Part shown: positions 1 to 7,528 of the stretch, piece by piece
How positions within the stretch are numbered: position 1 is the first letter of the stretch
Layout of the letters: the number at the start of each line of letters is the position of its first letter
Source of the DNA: SCTD01 sp963781675
GTDB taxonomy: Bacteria; Actinomycetota; Actinomycetes; Mycobacteriales; SCTD01
DNA: 64,000 bases
Direction of reading: 5' to 3'
NCBI GenBank assembly: GCA_963781675.1
Contig: CAWAGF010000001.1
Coordinates: 62,001 to 126,000, forward strand
The notes under the pieces: generated by a model
Told to the model about the DNA's origin: nothing
The model's database searches: none
The model's input: the letters and a program-made list of their open reading frames with translations, nothing else
Program-made: the position numbers and the translations under genes

Positions 1-150
1 TCCGTGGTGCTGGTGCTCGTCCTCTGGGAGGACACCGACCCGGCGATGATCCACCGCGCCGCCGGGCTCGGCTGCGGCGTCGTCGAGCTCAAGCCCGGTG
101 CGAGCCTGGGCGCGACGTTCCAGCACGTCGTCGGGGCCGGGGCGCGATGA
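1..150 (+). CDS. C-terminal end of a DUF58-type protein (partial)
   Basis: The reading frame is open from the first base and ends at TGA 148-150. It gives about 49 residues with a hydrophobic strand (SVVLVLVLWEDTD) followed by a helix and strand (IHRAAGLGCGVVELKPG). The stop overlaps the ATG of the next gene by four bases, so the two are co-transcribed. DUF58 proteins with a VWA-like fold usually sit directly upstream of TgpA-type transglutaminase genes, together with a MoxR ATPase. The family call rests mainly on that context because too little sequence is visible for a domain assignment. Confidence 0.55.
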   Translation, partial: SVVLVLVLWEDTDPAMIHRAAGLGCGVVELKPGASLGATFQHVVGAGAR

Positions 151-3029
151 GCGCCGGCACCCTCGCCCCGCGCGACGTCGACGAGCCGCTGGCCGCAGAC
201 GCGCCGCCGCCCGTCGCGGACGCGACGCCGTCCGCGCCGCCGCTGCTCACCTGCGCCTCGGCGCTGCTCGCCACCGCGGCCTTCGGGTGGGTGGCCGGCA
301 GCGTCTTCGACGGCGTGCTGCCGCGCCTGGTCGGCCTGCTCGGCGCGCTGCTCGGCGTCGGCGTCGCCTACCTCTCGACGCGCGTGCGCAACGCCTCCCT
401 CGTGCAGTACGGCGGCGCTGCGCTGGCCGTCGTCGCCGGCGCGCTGCTGGTCGTGCCGTTCACCGACGGCGGCAGCAGCCTGCCGTCGCTGGTCGTGGAG
501 GCGCTGCGCTCCGGCGGGCTCGGCCAGCCGCCGGTGGCCTTCGACCCCGGCTGGCGGTTCCTGCTGCTGGTCACCGTCGCCCTGCTCGGCGAGGCGTCCG
601 CCGGGCTCGCGCTCTCCCTGGACAGGCCGCGCACGGCAGCACTGGCCGTGCTGCCGTTCGTCGTGGGCGGGTCGCTGCTGCAGCCGCCCGAGAGCGAGGT
701 CCTGGCGACGCTGGTGGCGCTGCTGCTGCTCGTCGGGTCGCTCGCCGTGTCGTTCGGCGCCGACCTCGCGGCCGAGGGCGCGGGCGACGGCCGCTTCGAG
801 CTGCGCCGCCTCGCCCGCGGCGCAGTCGCGCTCGTGCTGCTCGGCGGCGCGCTCTTCGGCACCGCCCAGGTCGGCTTCCTGTTCCCCCCGCCCAGCGCCC
901 AGGACGTCGTGCCGCCGATGCGGCCGCCGACCCCGCCGCCCGCCCCCGACCGCGTGCTGTTCACCGTGAGCGCCGACCGCCCGACGACCTGGCGGCTCGG
1001 CACCCTCGACGTCTACGACGGGACGGCCTGGCTCACCCCGCCGTTCGACGTCTCCACCCTCGTGCCGGTCGACGGCGACGTGCCGGACGCTCCGGGCGAC
1101 ACCCGCGGACCGCTCCCCGCCGCCGGGCTCACCGCGCGCATCACCGTCGGCGACCTCCCGGGCAAGGCGCTGCCGGGCCTGGCCAACCCGCTGTCCGTCC
1201 GCGGCGGGCCGCAGGTCGAGTACGACCCGCGCACGCAGGCGCTGCGCACCGCAGGGGTGCGCCCCGAGCGCGGCACGACGTACGAGGTGAGCGCGCCAGC
1301 ACCGGCCACCGGTGCCGAGCTGTCGAAGGCCGGCCCGCCGGCCGCCGCCGCGCAGCCGTTCCTCGACGTCCCGCCGCCGCCCGCGGAGGTGGCCGCGCTG
1401 CTGGCGCAGGCACCGACGACGCCGTTCGCCCGGCTGCAGTTCGTGCGCCGCGCCTACTTCGCGGAGGTCGTCGCCGCCGGAGCGGGCAACCCGGTCGACG
1501 TGCCGCCGTCGCGGGTCGTCGAGATGCTCGCCGGGCAGGAGGCCACGCCGTACGAGATCACCGCCGGCGAGGTGCTGCTCGCACGCTGGGCCGGCGTGCC
1601 GGCGCGCATCGGCTACGGCTGGTTCGGCGGTGAGGAGAAGGGCGCCGGCACGTGGGAGATCCGGCCGCGCAACGGCGCCACCTGGCTGGAGGCCTACTTC
1701 GAGGGCAGCGGCTGGACGCCCATCGTCGGGACGCCGCCGCGGGCGCGCGCCAGCACCGCGGCCGGCCAGCGCAACGACGACCCGTCCGTGCGGCCCACCG
1801 ACGAGCTGGCCCTGGTCGTCTACGTCCCGGTCGAGAAGTCGTCGGTGCAGCTGGCCTACGTGCTGGTCCGCTACTACGCGCTGCGCGCGCTGCCGTTCCT
1901 GCTCGGCATCGGGCTGCTGGTCGCCTTCTACCCCGCGCTGGTCAAGGCGCTGCGCCGCACGGCCCGGCGTCGCGCGGCCGCCCGTCTGGGACCGCGGGCG
2001 CGCATCGCCGCGGCCTACGCCGAGCTGCGTGACAGCACGACCGACCTCGGCCTCGGCGGGCCCGCGCTCACGCCGCTCGAGCTGCTCGGCCGGGTGGCGC
2101 CGGACGCGGAGCACCGTGAGCTGGCCTGGCTCGTGACCCGCACGCTGTGGGGCGACCTGACGCGGGACGTGCAGCCCGGCGACGTCGAGGCGGCCGAGAG
2201 CATGGCCCGCTCGGTCGGCCGGCGGCTGCGCAGCGCGCAGCCCGCGCTGTCCCGCGTCGCCGCGCTGGCCAGCCGCGCCTCGCTGAGCAACCCCTGGACC
2301 GACGAGCTGCCGACGCTCTGGAAGCCGCGCCCGTCCCGCCGCGCCGCGGTGGCCGGTCGGCCGAAGCGCCTGGTGCAGCGGGTCCGAGCGCTGCCCGGCC
2401 GTGCGCTCGCCGGGGGGCGCGCCCTGCCCGGGCGCGTCTGGCCGCCGCGCCCGGTGCCGCTGGCGCTGACCGCGGGCGTGCTCGTCGTGGCCGTCGCGGT
2501 GCTCGTCGCCGTGACGCGCCCGGAGCCGGTGCGCCCGGTCGTGCAGGCACTGCCGGACGTGGTCGCGCCGGACGTCCTCGGGGACGTCCGCTTCGTGCGG
2601 GAGCCCGACGCCGAGGACGCCTTCCGCGAGGGCAGCGACCGGTCGCTCGCCCGCGACGGCATGGTCTTCAGCCTGCGCCAGGGCGACGTCGTGCAGGGAT
2701 CCCTGCAGGTCGCCGCCCTCGACCCGAAGGTGGACACCCGTTCTGCCCGCACCCGCGACCAGGTGCTGCAGGGGCTGGGCGACGGGCAGTTCCGCCCGAC
2801 CCGCATCGGCGAGGAGCGCGTCTACCGGCGGGTCCTGCCGGAGCTGACGCTGCTGCTCTCGTTCACCCCGAACGGCCGCGGCTACTACTTGATGGCCTCG
2901 CGCGCGGCGTACGAGGACAGCGAGCGGCTGTTCGGCTCGGTGCTCGCCTTCACCCGCGGCGAGCGCGCCGCGCAGCTGCGGCCGGCCGACGTGCCGGTGC
3001 CCGACCCCCGCCGAGGGAGCGCCTCGTGA
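147..3029 (+). CDS. TgpA-like membrane protein with degenerate transglutaminase core
   Basis: This is a 960-residue membrane protein. About six hydrophobic segments fill residues 30-245. A transglutaminase-fold domain follows at about 400-540, then a membrane segment near 580-600, a cytoplasmic stretch, another membrane segment near 770-792 and a 165-residue C-terminal domain outside the usual TgpA layout. The fold is recognisable from GVPAR (483-487) and TWLEAYF...GW (512-523). The positions expected to hold the Cys, His and Asp of the triad are Pro468, Ala511 and Val527, so I expect no peptidase or transglutaminase activity. ATGA and GTGA overlaps link it to the genes on both sides. The family normally partners MoxR and DUF58 proteins in envelope functions. 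The role here is unknown. Confidence 0.75.
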   Translation: MSAGTLAPRDVDEPLAADAPPPVADATPSAPPLLTCASALLATAAFGWVAGSVFDGVLPRLVGLLGALLGVGVAYLSTRVRNASLVQYGGAALAVVAGALLVVPFTDGGSSLPSLVVEALRSGGLGQPPVAFDPGWRFLLLVTVALLGEASAGLALSLDRPRTAALAVLPFVVGGSLLQPPESEVLATLVALLLLVGSLAVSFGADLAAEGAGDGRFELRRLARGAVALVLLGGALFGTAQVGFLFPPPSAQDVVPPMRPPTPPPAPDRVLFTVSADRPTTWRLGTLDVYDGTAWLTPPFDVSTLVPVDGDVPDAPGDTRGPLPAAGLTARITVGDLPGKALPGLANPLSVRGGPQVEYDPRTQALRTAGVRPERGTTYEVSAPAPATGAELSKAGPPAAAAQPFLDVPPPPAEVAALLAQAPTTPFARLQFVRRAYFAEVVAAGAGNPVDVPPSRVVEMLAGQEATPYEITAGEVLLARWAGVPARIGYGWFGGEEKGAGTWEIRPRNGATWLEAYFEGSGWTPIVGTPPRARASTAAGQRNDDPSVRPTDELALVVYVPVEKSSVQLAYVLVRYYALRALPFLLGIGLLVAFYPALVKALRRTARRRAAARLGPRARIAAAYAELRDSTTDLGLGGPALTPLELLGRVAPDAEHRELAWLVTRTLWGDLTRDVQPGDVEAAESMARSVGRRLRSAQPALSRVAALASRASLSNPWTDELPTLWKPRPSRRAAVAGRPKRLVQRVRALPGRALAGGRALPGRVWPPRPVPLALTAGVLVVAVAVLVAVTRPEPVRPVVQALPDVVAPDVLGDVRFVREPDAEDAFREGSDRSLARDGMVFSLRQGDVVQGSLQVAALDPKVDTRSARTRDQVLQGLGDGQFRPTRIGEERVYRRVLPELTLLLSFTPNGRGYYLMASRAAYEDSERLFGSVLAFTRGERAAQLRPADVPVPDPRRGSAS

Positions 3030-4030
3030 ACCGCGTCCTGCTGCTGCTCACCGCGGCCTCCCTCGCCTCCGGGTGCGGCGGCCCCGACCGGCCGTTGTCG
3101 GTGGGCTTCAAGGAGGTGCCGAGCAACGTCGTGCTCGGTGCGCAGAGCTCGCCGTCCCCGGCGCCGCCGGTCACGGCGCCGTCCCCCGGCTCGCAGCCGC
3201 CGAGCCTCGTGCTGCCTCCCCCGCCGAGCGTCGTCACCCTCCCGCCGCCCGTCTTCGAGGTCGTCGACCCGTCGCGGCCGGTCGCTCCGCCTGTGCCACC
3301 GCCGACCGCCGCGCCCTGCCCGGCGCTGGACCCGCTGAAGGCGCCCGCCGTCGAGGCGCCGTCGTCGATCGCCCTGCGTCCGGCCAAGGGGCAGTACGTC
3401 TTCCGCAACATCGGGTCGTTCGACGTCAGCGGAGCGGACGCCCGCCGCGGCGCCTTCCCCGCGCTGTCCCTGCGCACGGTCAGCGGTCCCCTCGAGACGG
3501 CGAACGGCTTCCTCTTCGACGTGGCCGAGGCGCTGGGCGACGTCACGACCACGACGACCTACGACGTGGTCGAGCGCCAGCCGGTCGGCAGTCCTCTCGC
3601 ACCCGGGCTCTACCTCGCGCGGATCACGAGCAAGGACAGCGCCGGCCAGTCGTCGGTGTTCGAGCCGGCACCGGAGCTGCCGCTGGCTGTCTTCCCCCTC
3701 GTGCAGGGTGAGCAGGTGGAGGCCCGCGGGGTCGACCCGCGCACGCAGACGGCGATGACGTTCGTGTCCACGGTCACGGGGAAGTCCCGCGTCGACGCGT
3801 GCGGCGAGCCGCTGGACAGCTTCGTCCTCGACCTGACCGAGGGCCGGCTGGTCAGCCCGACGCAGGACCTCGCGTTCACGGCCACCTACGCCGTCGGCAC
3901 GCAGTTCGGCGGACTGGTCCTGCGCGAGACGGTCGCCTTCACCGGCCAGGACGGCGACGCCGGGGTCAGTCGCACGAACACCTCGACCATCTCGCAGGTG
4001 CCCCGGGCGCAGGCGGGTCCGCAGCCGTGA
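3026..4030 (+). CDS. Pro-rich secreted lipoprotein, unknown function
   Basis: The product is 334 residues, starting at a GTG that overlaps the previous stop (GTGA). A short signal peptide ends in a lipobox (LASGC, Cys19 or so), so the protein should be lipid-anchored outside the membrane. A low-complexity Pro/Ser linker (about residues 45-110) precedes a globular domain of alternating strands with one Cys near 112 and another near 256 (VDACGEP). I do not recognise the domain. The tight coupling to the degenerate transglutaminase gene and the binding-protein gene suggests one envelope-associated operon. Confidence 0.7.
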   Translation: MNRVLLLLTAASLASGCGGPDRPLSVGFKEVPSNVVLGAQSSPSPAPPVTAPSPGSQPPSLVLPPPPSVVTLPPPVFEVVDPSRPVAPPVPPPTAAPCPALDPLKAPAVEAPSSIALRPAKGQYVFRNIGSFDVSGADARRGAFPALSLRTVSGPLETANGFLFDVAEALGDVTTTTTYDVVERQPVGSPLAPGLYLARITSKDSAGQSSVFEPAPELPLAVFPLVQGEQVEARGVDPRTQTAMTFVSTVTGKSRVDACGEPLDSFVLDLTEGRLVSPTQDLAFTATYAVGTQFGGLVLRETVAFTGQDGDAGVSRTNTSTISQVPRAQAGPQP

Positions 4031-5648
4031 AGCGCACCGCGCTGACCGCCGTGGTCGTGCTGCTCGCCACCGGCTGCACCGACGAGAGCGGCGTCGCCCT
4101 CCGTCCCGCCGCCGACGGCGCGCGGCGCGGCGGGGTGCTCCGCATCGCCACGACGACGCCCGGCTCGGTCGACCCGGGCAACGCCTACGAGCCGGCGGGC
4201 GAGCTGGTCGCGCGCACCCTCTGCACCCCGTTGCTGACGACGGATCCGGAGACCTCGGAGCTGCTGCCTGGGGTGGCTGCGTCCTACCTCGTCTCCGACG
4301 GCGGTGCGAGCATCACGCTGCGACTGCGCGAGGACGCGGTCTTCTCCGACGGCAGCCCCGTACGGGCCGAGGACGTCGCCTTCACGCTGTCGCGGGTGGC
4401 GTCGGCCGACTACGCCAGCACCTCAGCCGAACGGCTCGCGCCGGTCGACGGCTACGCGCAGCTGCACGGCGACGTCCCGACCGAGGAGGACGTCGAGCGG
4501 CGCCGGCTGCGCGGCGTGCAGGTGCGCGACGAGGAGAACGTGCAGATCAACCTCGTGGAGCCGCTGTCGGACTTCGTGCGGGTGCTGGCCAGCCCGCTGC
4601 TCTCGCCGGTGTCCAGGCGCGCCGTCGAGCGGGACCCCGAGGCGTTCAGCCGCTCCCCGGTCTGCGTCGGCCCGTACCGCCTCGAGAAGCCCTACGCACC
4701 AGGCGCAGACGCGCTGCGCCTCGTCCGGTCTAGGCGTACGAGCCGGTCGACGGCTCGCTGACCGGAGGCGGCGCGGGCTACGCCGACGCGGTCGAGTTCC
4801 GCTTCTCCGCCGACCCGGCGAAGGAGGTCGCCGAGGGGCGAGCCGACGTCGCGCCCGCGCTGCCGGCCGACGTGTCCGGCGTGCAGTCCGGCGCCGGTCC
4901 CGCGCTCGAGTACCTCGGCCTGCCGGTGACGACGCCGGCGTTCGAGGACCCGCGCGTGCGGCAGGCGGTGTCGCTGGCGCTCGACCGGGAGGAGCTGGTG
5001 CGCCGCGTCTTCCCCCGCACGCGCGAGCCGGCCCGGGGCTTCCTCCCGCGCAGCTCGCAGGACGACACCGCCTGCGACCAGGTGCGCACCGACGTGCCGG
5101 CCGCGCAGGCGCTGCTGGGCGCGGCGGGCGCGGACCTGTCCGCGGTCCGCGTGCCGCTCTACTTCAACGACGAGCTGCGCAACCGCGCGCTCGTGACCGA
5201 GGTGGCTCGGCAGCTGCGGGCGAGCACCGGGCTGACTGCGGTGCCGACGGCGATGACCTTCCCGGAGTACCTCGCGAAGGCGGGGTCGCCGGAGGGCTTC
5301 GACGGGATGTTCCGCTTCAGCTGGTCGGTCCCCTACAGCGACGTCGACGGCTACCTGCACCCGCTGTTCTCCACCGACCGCATCGGGCGCGACAACCTGA
5401 GCCGCTTCTCCGACCCGGACGTCGACCGCGCGCTGGACCGCGTCGCGCGCGAGGCGGAGGACGACGAGGACCGCGCGCTGGGCTACGCCCGGGTGACGGA
5501 GCTGCTCTGCGAGCGGCTGCCCATGGTGCCGCTCACGACGTCGCTGTCGCGGTGGCGCGTGGCCGAGCGGGTCGGCTCGGCGAGCGGGCAGTACGTCGAC
5601 GGGTCGACCGGTCGCCTGCAGGCGCGCGAGCTCTACCTGCGGCGCTAG
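4027..5648 (+). pseudogene. SBP_bac_5 solute-binding lipoprotein, interrupted by one frameshift
   Basis: Starting at GTG 4027 (GTGA overlap), the product has a signal peptide with lipobox LATGC. It then shows the typical start of a family 5 peptide/oligopeptide-binding protein: GGVLRIATTTPGSVDPGNAY, then ELLPGVAASY, then LREDAVFSDGSPVRAEDVAFTLSR. The frame breaks at about 4731-4737. The first frame runs to TGA 4761, and the remainder (YEPVDGSLTGGG..., FEDPRVRQAVSLALDREELV..., ending at TAG 5648) continues in another frame. Restoring one base gives about 540 residues, a normal family length. No permease or ATPase genes follow. Both halves are well conserved, so a sequencing indel is as likely as a real pseudogene. 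Confidence 0.8.
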
Positions 5649-6295
5649 CCGGCGAGGAGCAGCCGCGTCCACGCGTCGGCCAGCCAGGCGCCCACCTGCT
5701 CCCGGGTCCAGCCCCGTTCGTCGACGAGCAGCCCCCAGTACTCGGCAGACCCGGTGCTCCACAGCACGTCCGCCACCTGCTGGTCGTCGAGGTCTGCGCG
5801 CAGCTCTCCGGTGGAGCGCAGGTCGGCGGCCAGGCGCAGCATGCTCAGCGCGCGACGCTGCGCCAGCTCGGCACGCAGCGCCTCGCACGCGCTGTCGGTC
5901 CGCGCCGCCTCACGCAGGACCGCGTGCACCGGTCCGACGCGCGCGTTGACGTCGACCAGCGCCCGGGCGTAGGTCGTCAGCTTGGCGGCCGCGGTCGGGG
6001 CCGCCCGCACCTGCTGGACGTACGCGCGGGACTCCGAGGGGACGGCGTCGTCCGACCCCGACAGCGAGGTCTCGACGAGCTCGCGCAGGAGCGCCGGCTT
6101 GCGGCCGACGGAGGCGTAGACGGTGTCGACGGCGACCCCCGCCGCGCGGGCGATGTGCGCCACGGTGGTCGCGGCGTACCCCTTGTCGAGGAACGACCGT
6201 CGTGCCGCCGCCAGGACGGCCACCCGCGTCGCCCGTGCCTGCGCAGCCCGCCGCGGCGCGACGTAGCTGCGCCGGGCGTTGACCGCGTCTGCCAT
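5645..6295 (-). CDS. TetR-family transcriptional regulator
   Basis: The product is 216 residues from ATG 6295. An N-terminal TetR helix-turn-helix lies at about residues 20-66 (AVLAAARRSFLDKGYAATTV, then HIARAAGVAVDTVYASVGRK), followed by a helical ligand and dimer domain. I chose the internal ATG rather than the longer frame from 6352 because a TACCGT hexamer lies exactly seven bases before it, as expected for a leaderless start. The longer version would also run into the neighbouring gene's start. Its stop shares a CTAG with the convergent binding-protein gene. It diverges from the 6351 gene pair, which it probably controls. The ligand is unknown. Confidence 0.85.
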   Translation of the reverse strand: MADAVNARRSYVAPRRAAQARATRVAVLAAARRSFLDKGYAATTVAHIARAAGVAVDTVYASVGRKPALLRELVETSLSGSDDAVPSESRAYVQQVRAAPTAAAKLTTYARALVDVNARVGPVHAVLREAARTDSACEALRAELAQRRALSMLRLAADLRSTGELRADLDDQQVADVLWSTGSAEYWGLLVDERGWTREQVGAWLADAWTRLLLAG

Positions 6296-6302
6296 GCGCC
6301 CT

Positions 6303-6308
6303 ACGGTA
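6303..6308 (-). promoter_or_regulatory. Leaderless -10 of the TetR gene
   Basis: TACCGT (complement) is followed by seven bases and then ATG 6295, with no Shine-Dalgarno sequence between. This is the spacing expected when transcription begins at the start codon. No clear -35 is visible. Confidence 0.45.
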
Positions 6309-6325
6309 CCCGTATTCACCAGAAC

Positions 6326-6331
6326 TACTAT
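6326..6331 (+). promoter_or_regulatory. Putative -10 of the 6351 operon
   Basis: TACTAT matches the TANNNT -10 pattern about 20 bases before ATG 6351, leaving room for the TGGAG Shine-Dalgarno at 6341-6345. The TetR promoter lies back to back with it, so one regulator could cover both. Confidence 0.4.
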
Positions 6332-6350
6332 CGGACGAACTGGAGTCCCC

Positions 6351-6653
6351 ATGGTCTACGCCTACGAGCAGGACGTGCCGATCGACGCCGCCCTCTACTC
6401 CCGCATCCTCGAGGCGCTCGGACCCGAGCCGCTGGCCGGTCAGCTGCTCCACCTGTGCGTCACGCGCCCGGACGGGGGCCTGCGCTACATCGACGTGTGG
6501 GAGAGCGAGCAGGCCTGCGCCGCGGCGTACGAGCAGCGCATCCACCCCGCCGTCGACGCGGCCTTCGGCGGCAACCGGCCGGAGGGCGAGCCGCAGCTGC
6601 GTCACCTCGAGGTCGTCCACGCCATGGGCGCGGTCACCGTGGGCCTCGCATGA
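6351..6653 (+). CDS. Small dimeric alpha/beta-barrel-like protein
   Basis: The product is 100 residues, starting at ATG 6351 behind a TGGAG ribosome-binding site. The pattern of strands and helices (LLHLCVTRPDGGLRYIDVWES, then ACAAAYEQRIHPAVDAAF) resembles small ferredoxin-like, antibiotic-monooxygenase-type proteins, but no catalytic motif is certain. It overlaps the methyltransferase-like gene by ATGA and is divergent from the TetR gene. I infer that it is a TetR-controlled accessory protein of unknown function. Confidence 0.65.
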   Translation: MVYAYEQDVPIDAALYSRILEALGPEPLAGQLLHLCVTRPDGGLRYIDVWESEQACAAAYEQRIHPAVDAAFGGNRPEGEPQLRHLEVVHAMGAVTVGLA

Positions 6654-7114
6654 ACGCGCCCGTCGCGGTCGGGGCCGAGGTCACGCGGATCCCGCCGCCG
6701 CTGATGTTCGCGGTGCCCTTCCTCGCAGGGGTGCTGCTGCACCAGGTGCTGCCGTGGTCGACCGGTCTGCCGCGGCTGCTCGGCGCACCGGTCCTCGCCG
6801 CCGGCGTGGGGCTGGTCCTGTGGGCGGTGTCCGCGGTGCACCGGGCGGGCACGACCATCGTCCCGCACCTCCCGGTCACGACCCTGCTCACGAGCGGCCC
6901 CTTCGCCCTCAGCCGGAACCCCATGTACACCGGTCTTGCCGTCGCTGTCGTCGGCGGGGGCCCCCTGGTGGGGACGTGGTGGGCTCCGGCCCTCCTCCCG
7001 GTGAGCCTGGTGGTGGTGCGGCTCGGGGTCATCAGGCCCGAGGAGCAGTACCTGCTGACCCGCTTCGGGCAGCGCTACAGCGACTACTGCGCGAGCGTGC
7101 GCCGCTGGGCCTGA
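6650..7114 (+). CDS. Isoprenylcysteine carboxyl methyltransferase-like membrane protein
   Basis: The product is 154 residues with four hydrophobic segments. It contains the signature of the ICMT/phospholipid methyltransferase family near the C-terminus: GPFALSRNPMYTGL, then RPEEQYLLTRFGQRYSDYC. These residues normally form the S-adenosylmethionine site. Bacterial members methylate unknown small lipophilic substrates. The gene begins four bases inside the preceding one (ATGA), so the pair is translated together. The substrate cannot be predicted. Confidence 0.8.
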   Translation: MNAPVAVGAEVTRIPPPLMFAVPFLAGVLLHQVLPWSTGLPRLLGAPVLAAGVGLVLWAVSAVHRAGTTIVPHLPVTTLLTSGPFALSRNPMYTGLAVAVVGGGPLVGTWWAPALLPVSLVVVRLGVIRPEEQYLLTRFGQRYSDYCASVRRWA

Positions 7115-7117
7115 CGC

Positions 7118-7528
7118 TCAGCCCGGCGGCAGCGCGCCGCACTCCGCCAGGGTGACGCGCAGGCCGGCCGCGGCAGCGGCGCCGTCGTCGCGCCGGACGG
7201 CCTCGTCGAGGGCGGCCGCACCCCCGGACAGCGCGGCCCAGCGACCGTCGCCGGTGAGCGCCTGACCTGCGAGCGCACGTGCGGCGGCCAGCTGCGTGCG
7301 CACCGCCTGCGCCTCGCTGCCCGCCTGGATGCCCTGCGCGGCCAGGCGCACCTGCACGCAGGCCGCCCGGGCCAGGTCCTCGGGCGTCCGCGCCCCGGGC
7401 GCGAGCGAGGAGACCGGTGGAGCGCTCACCCGCGCCGGGGAGTCGTCGCCGCGCAGGAGCACGACGGCGCCGGCGAGCAGCCCGAGGACGAGCAGCACGC
7501 CGAGGCCGAGCGCGGCCGCCGCCCTCAC
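7118..7528 (-). CDS. Small membrane-anchored protein closing the sugar operon
   Basis: The product is 136 residues from GTG 7528, which overlaps the stop of the isomerase gene (GTGA). One transmembrane or signal segment lies at residues 4-25 (AALGLGVLLVLGLLAGAVVLL). It is followed by a Ser/Pro/Ala linker and an Ala-rich helical domain with two Cys (AACVQVRL, AECGALP). No known domain is recognised. Its position suggests an extracytoplasmic accessory role in the sugar pathway, but this is inference. It ends three bases from the stop of the convergent gene. Confidence 0.65.
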   Translation of the reverse strand: MRAAAALGLGVLLVLGLLAGAVVLLRGDDSPARVSAPPVSSLAPGARTPEDLARAACVQVRLAAQGIQAGSEAQAVRTQLAAARALAGQALTGDGRWAALSGGAAALDEAVRRDDGAAAAAGLRVTLAECGALPPG

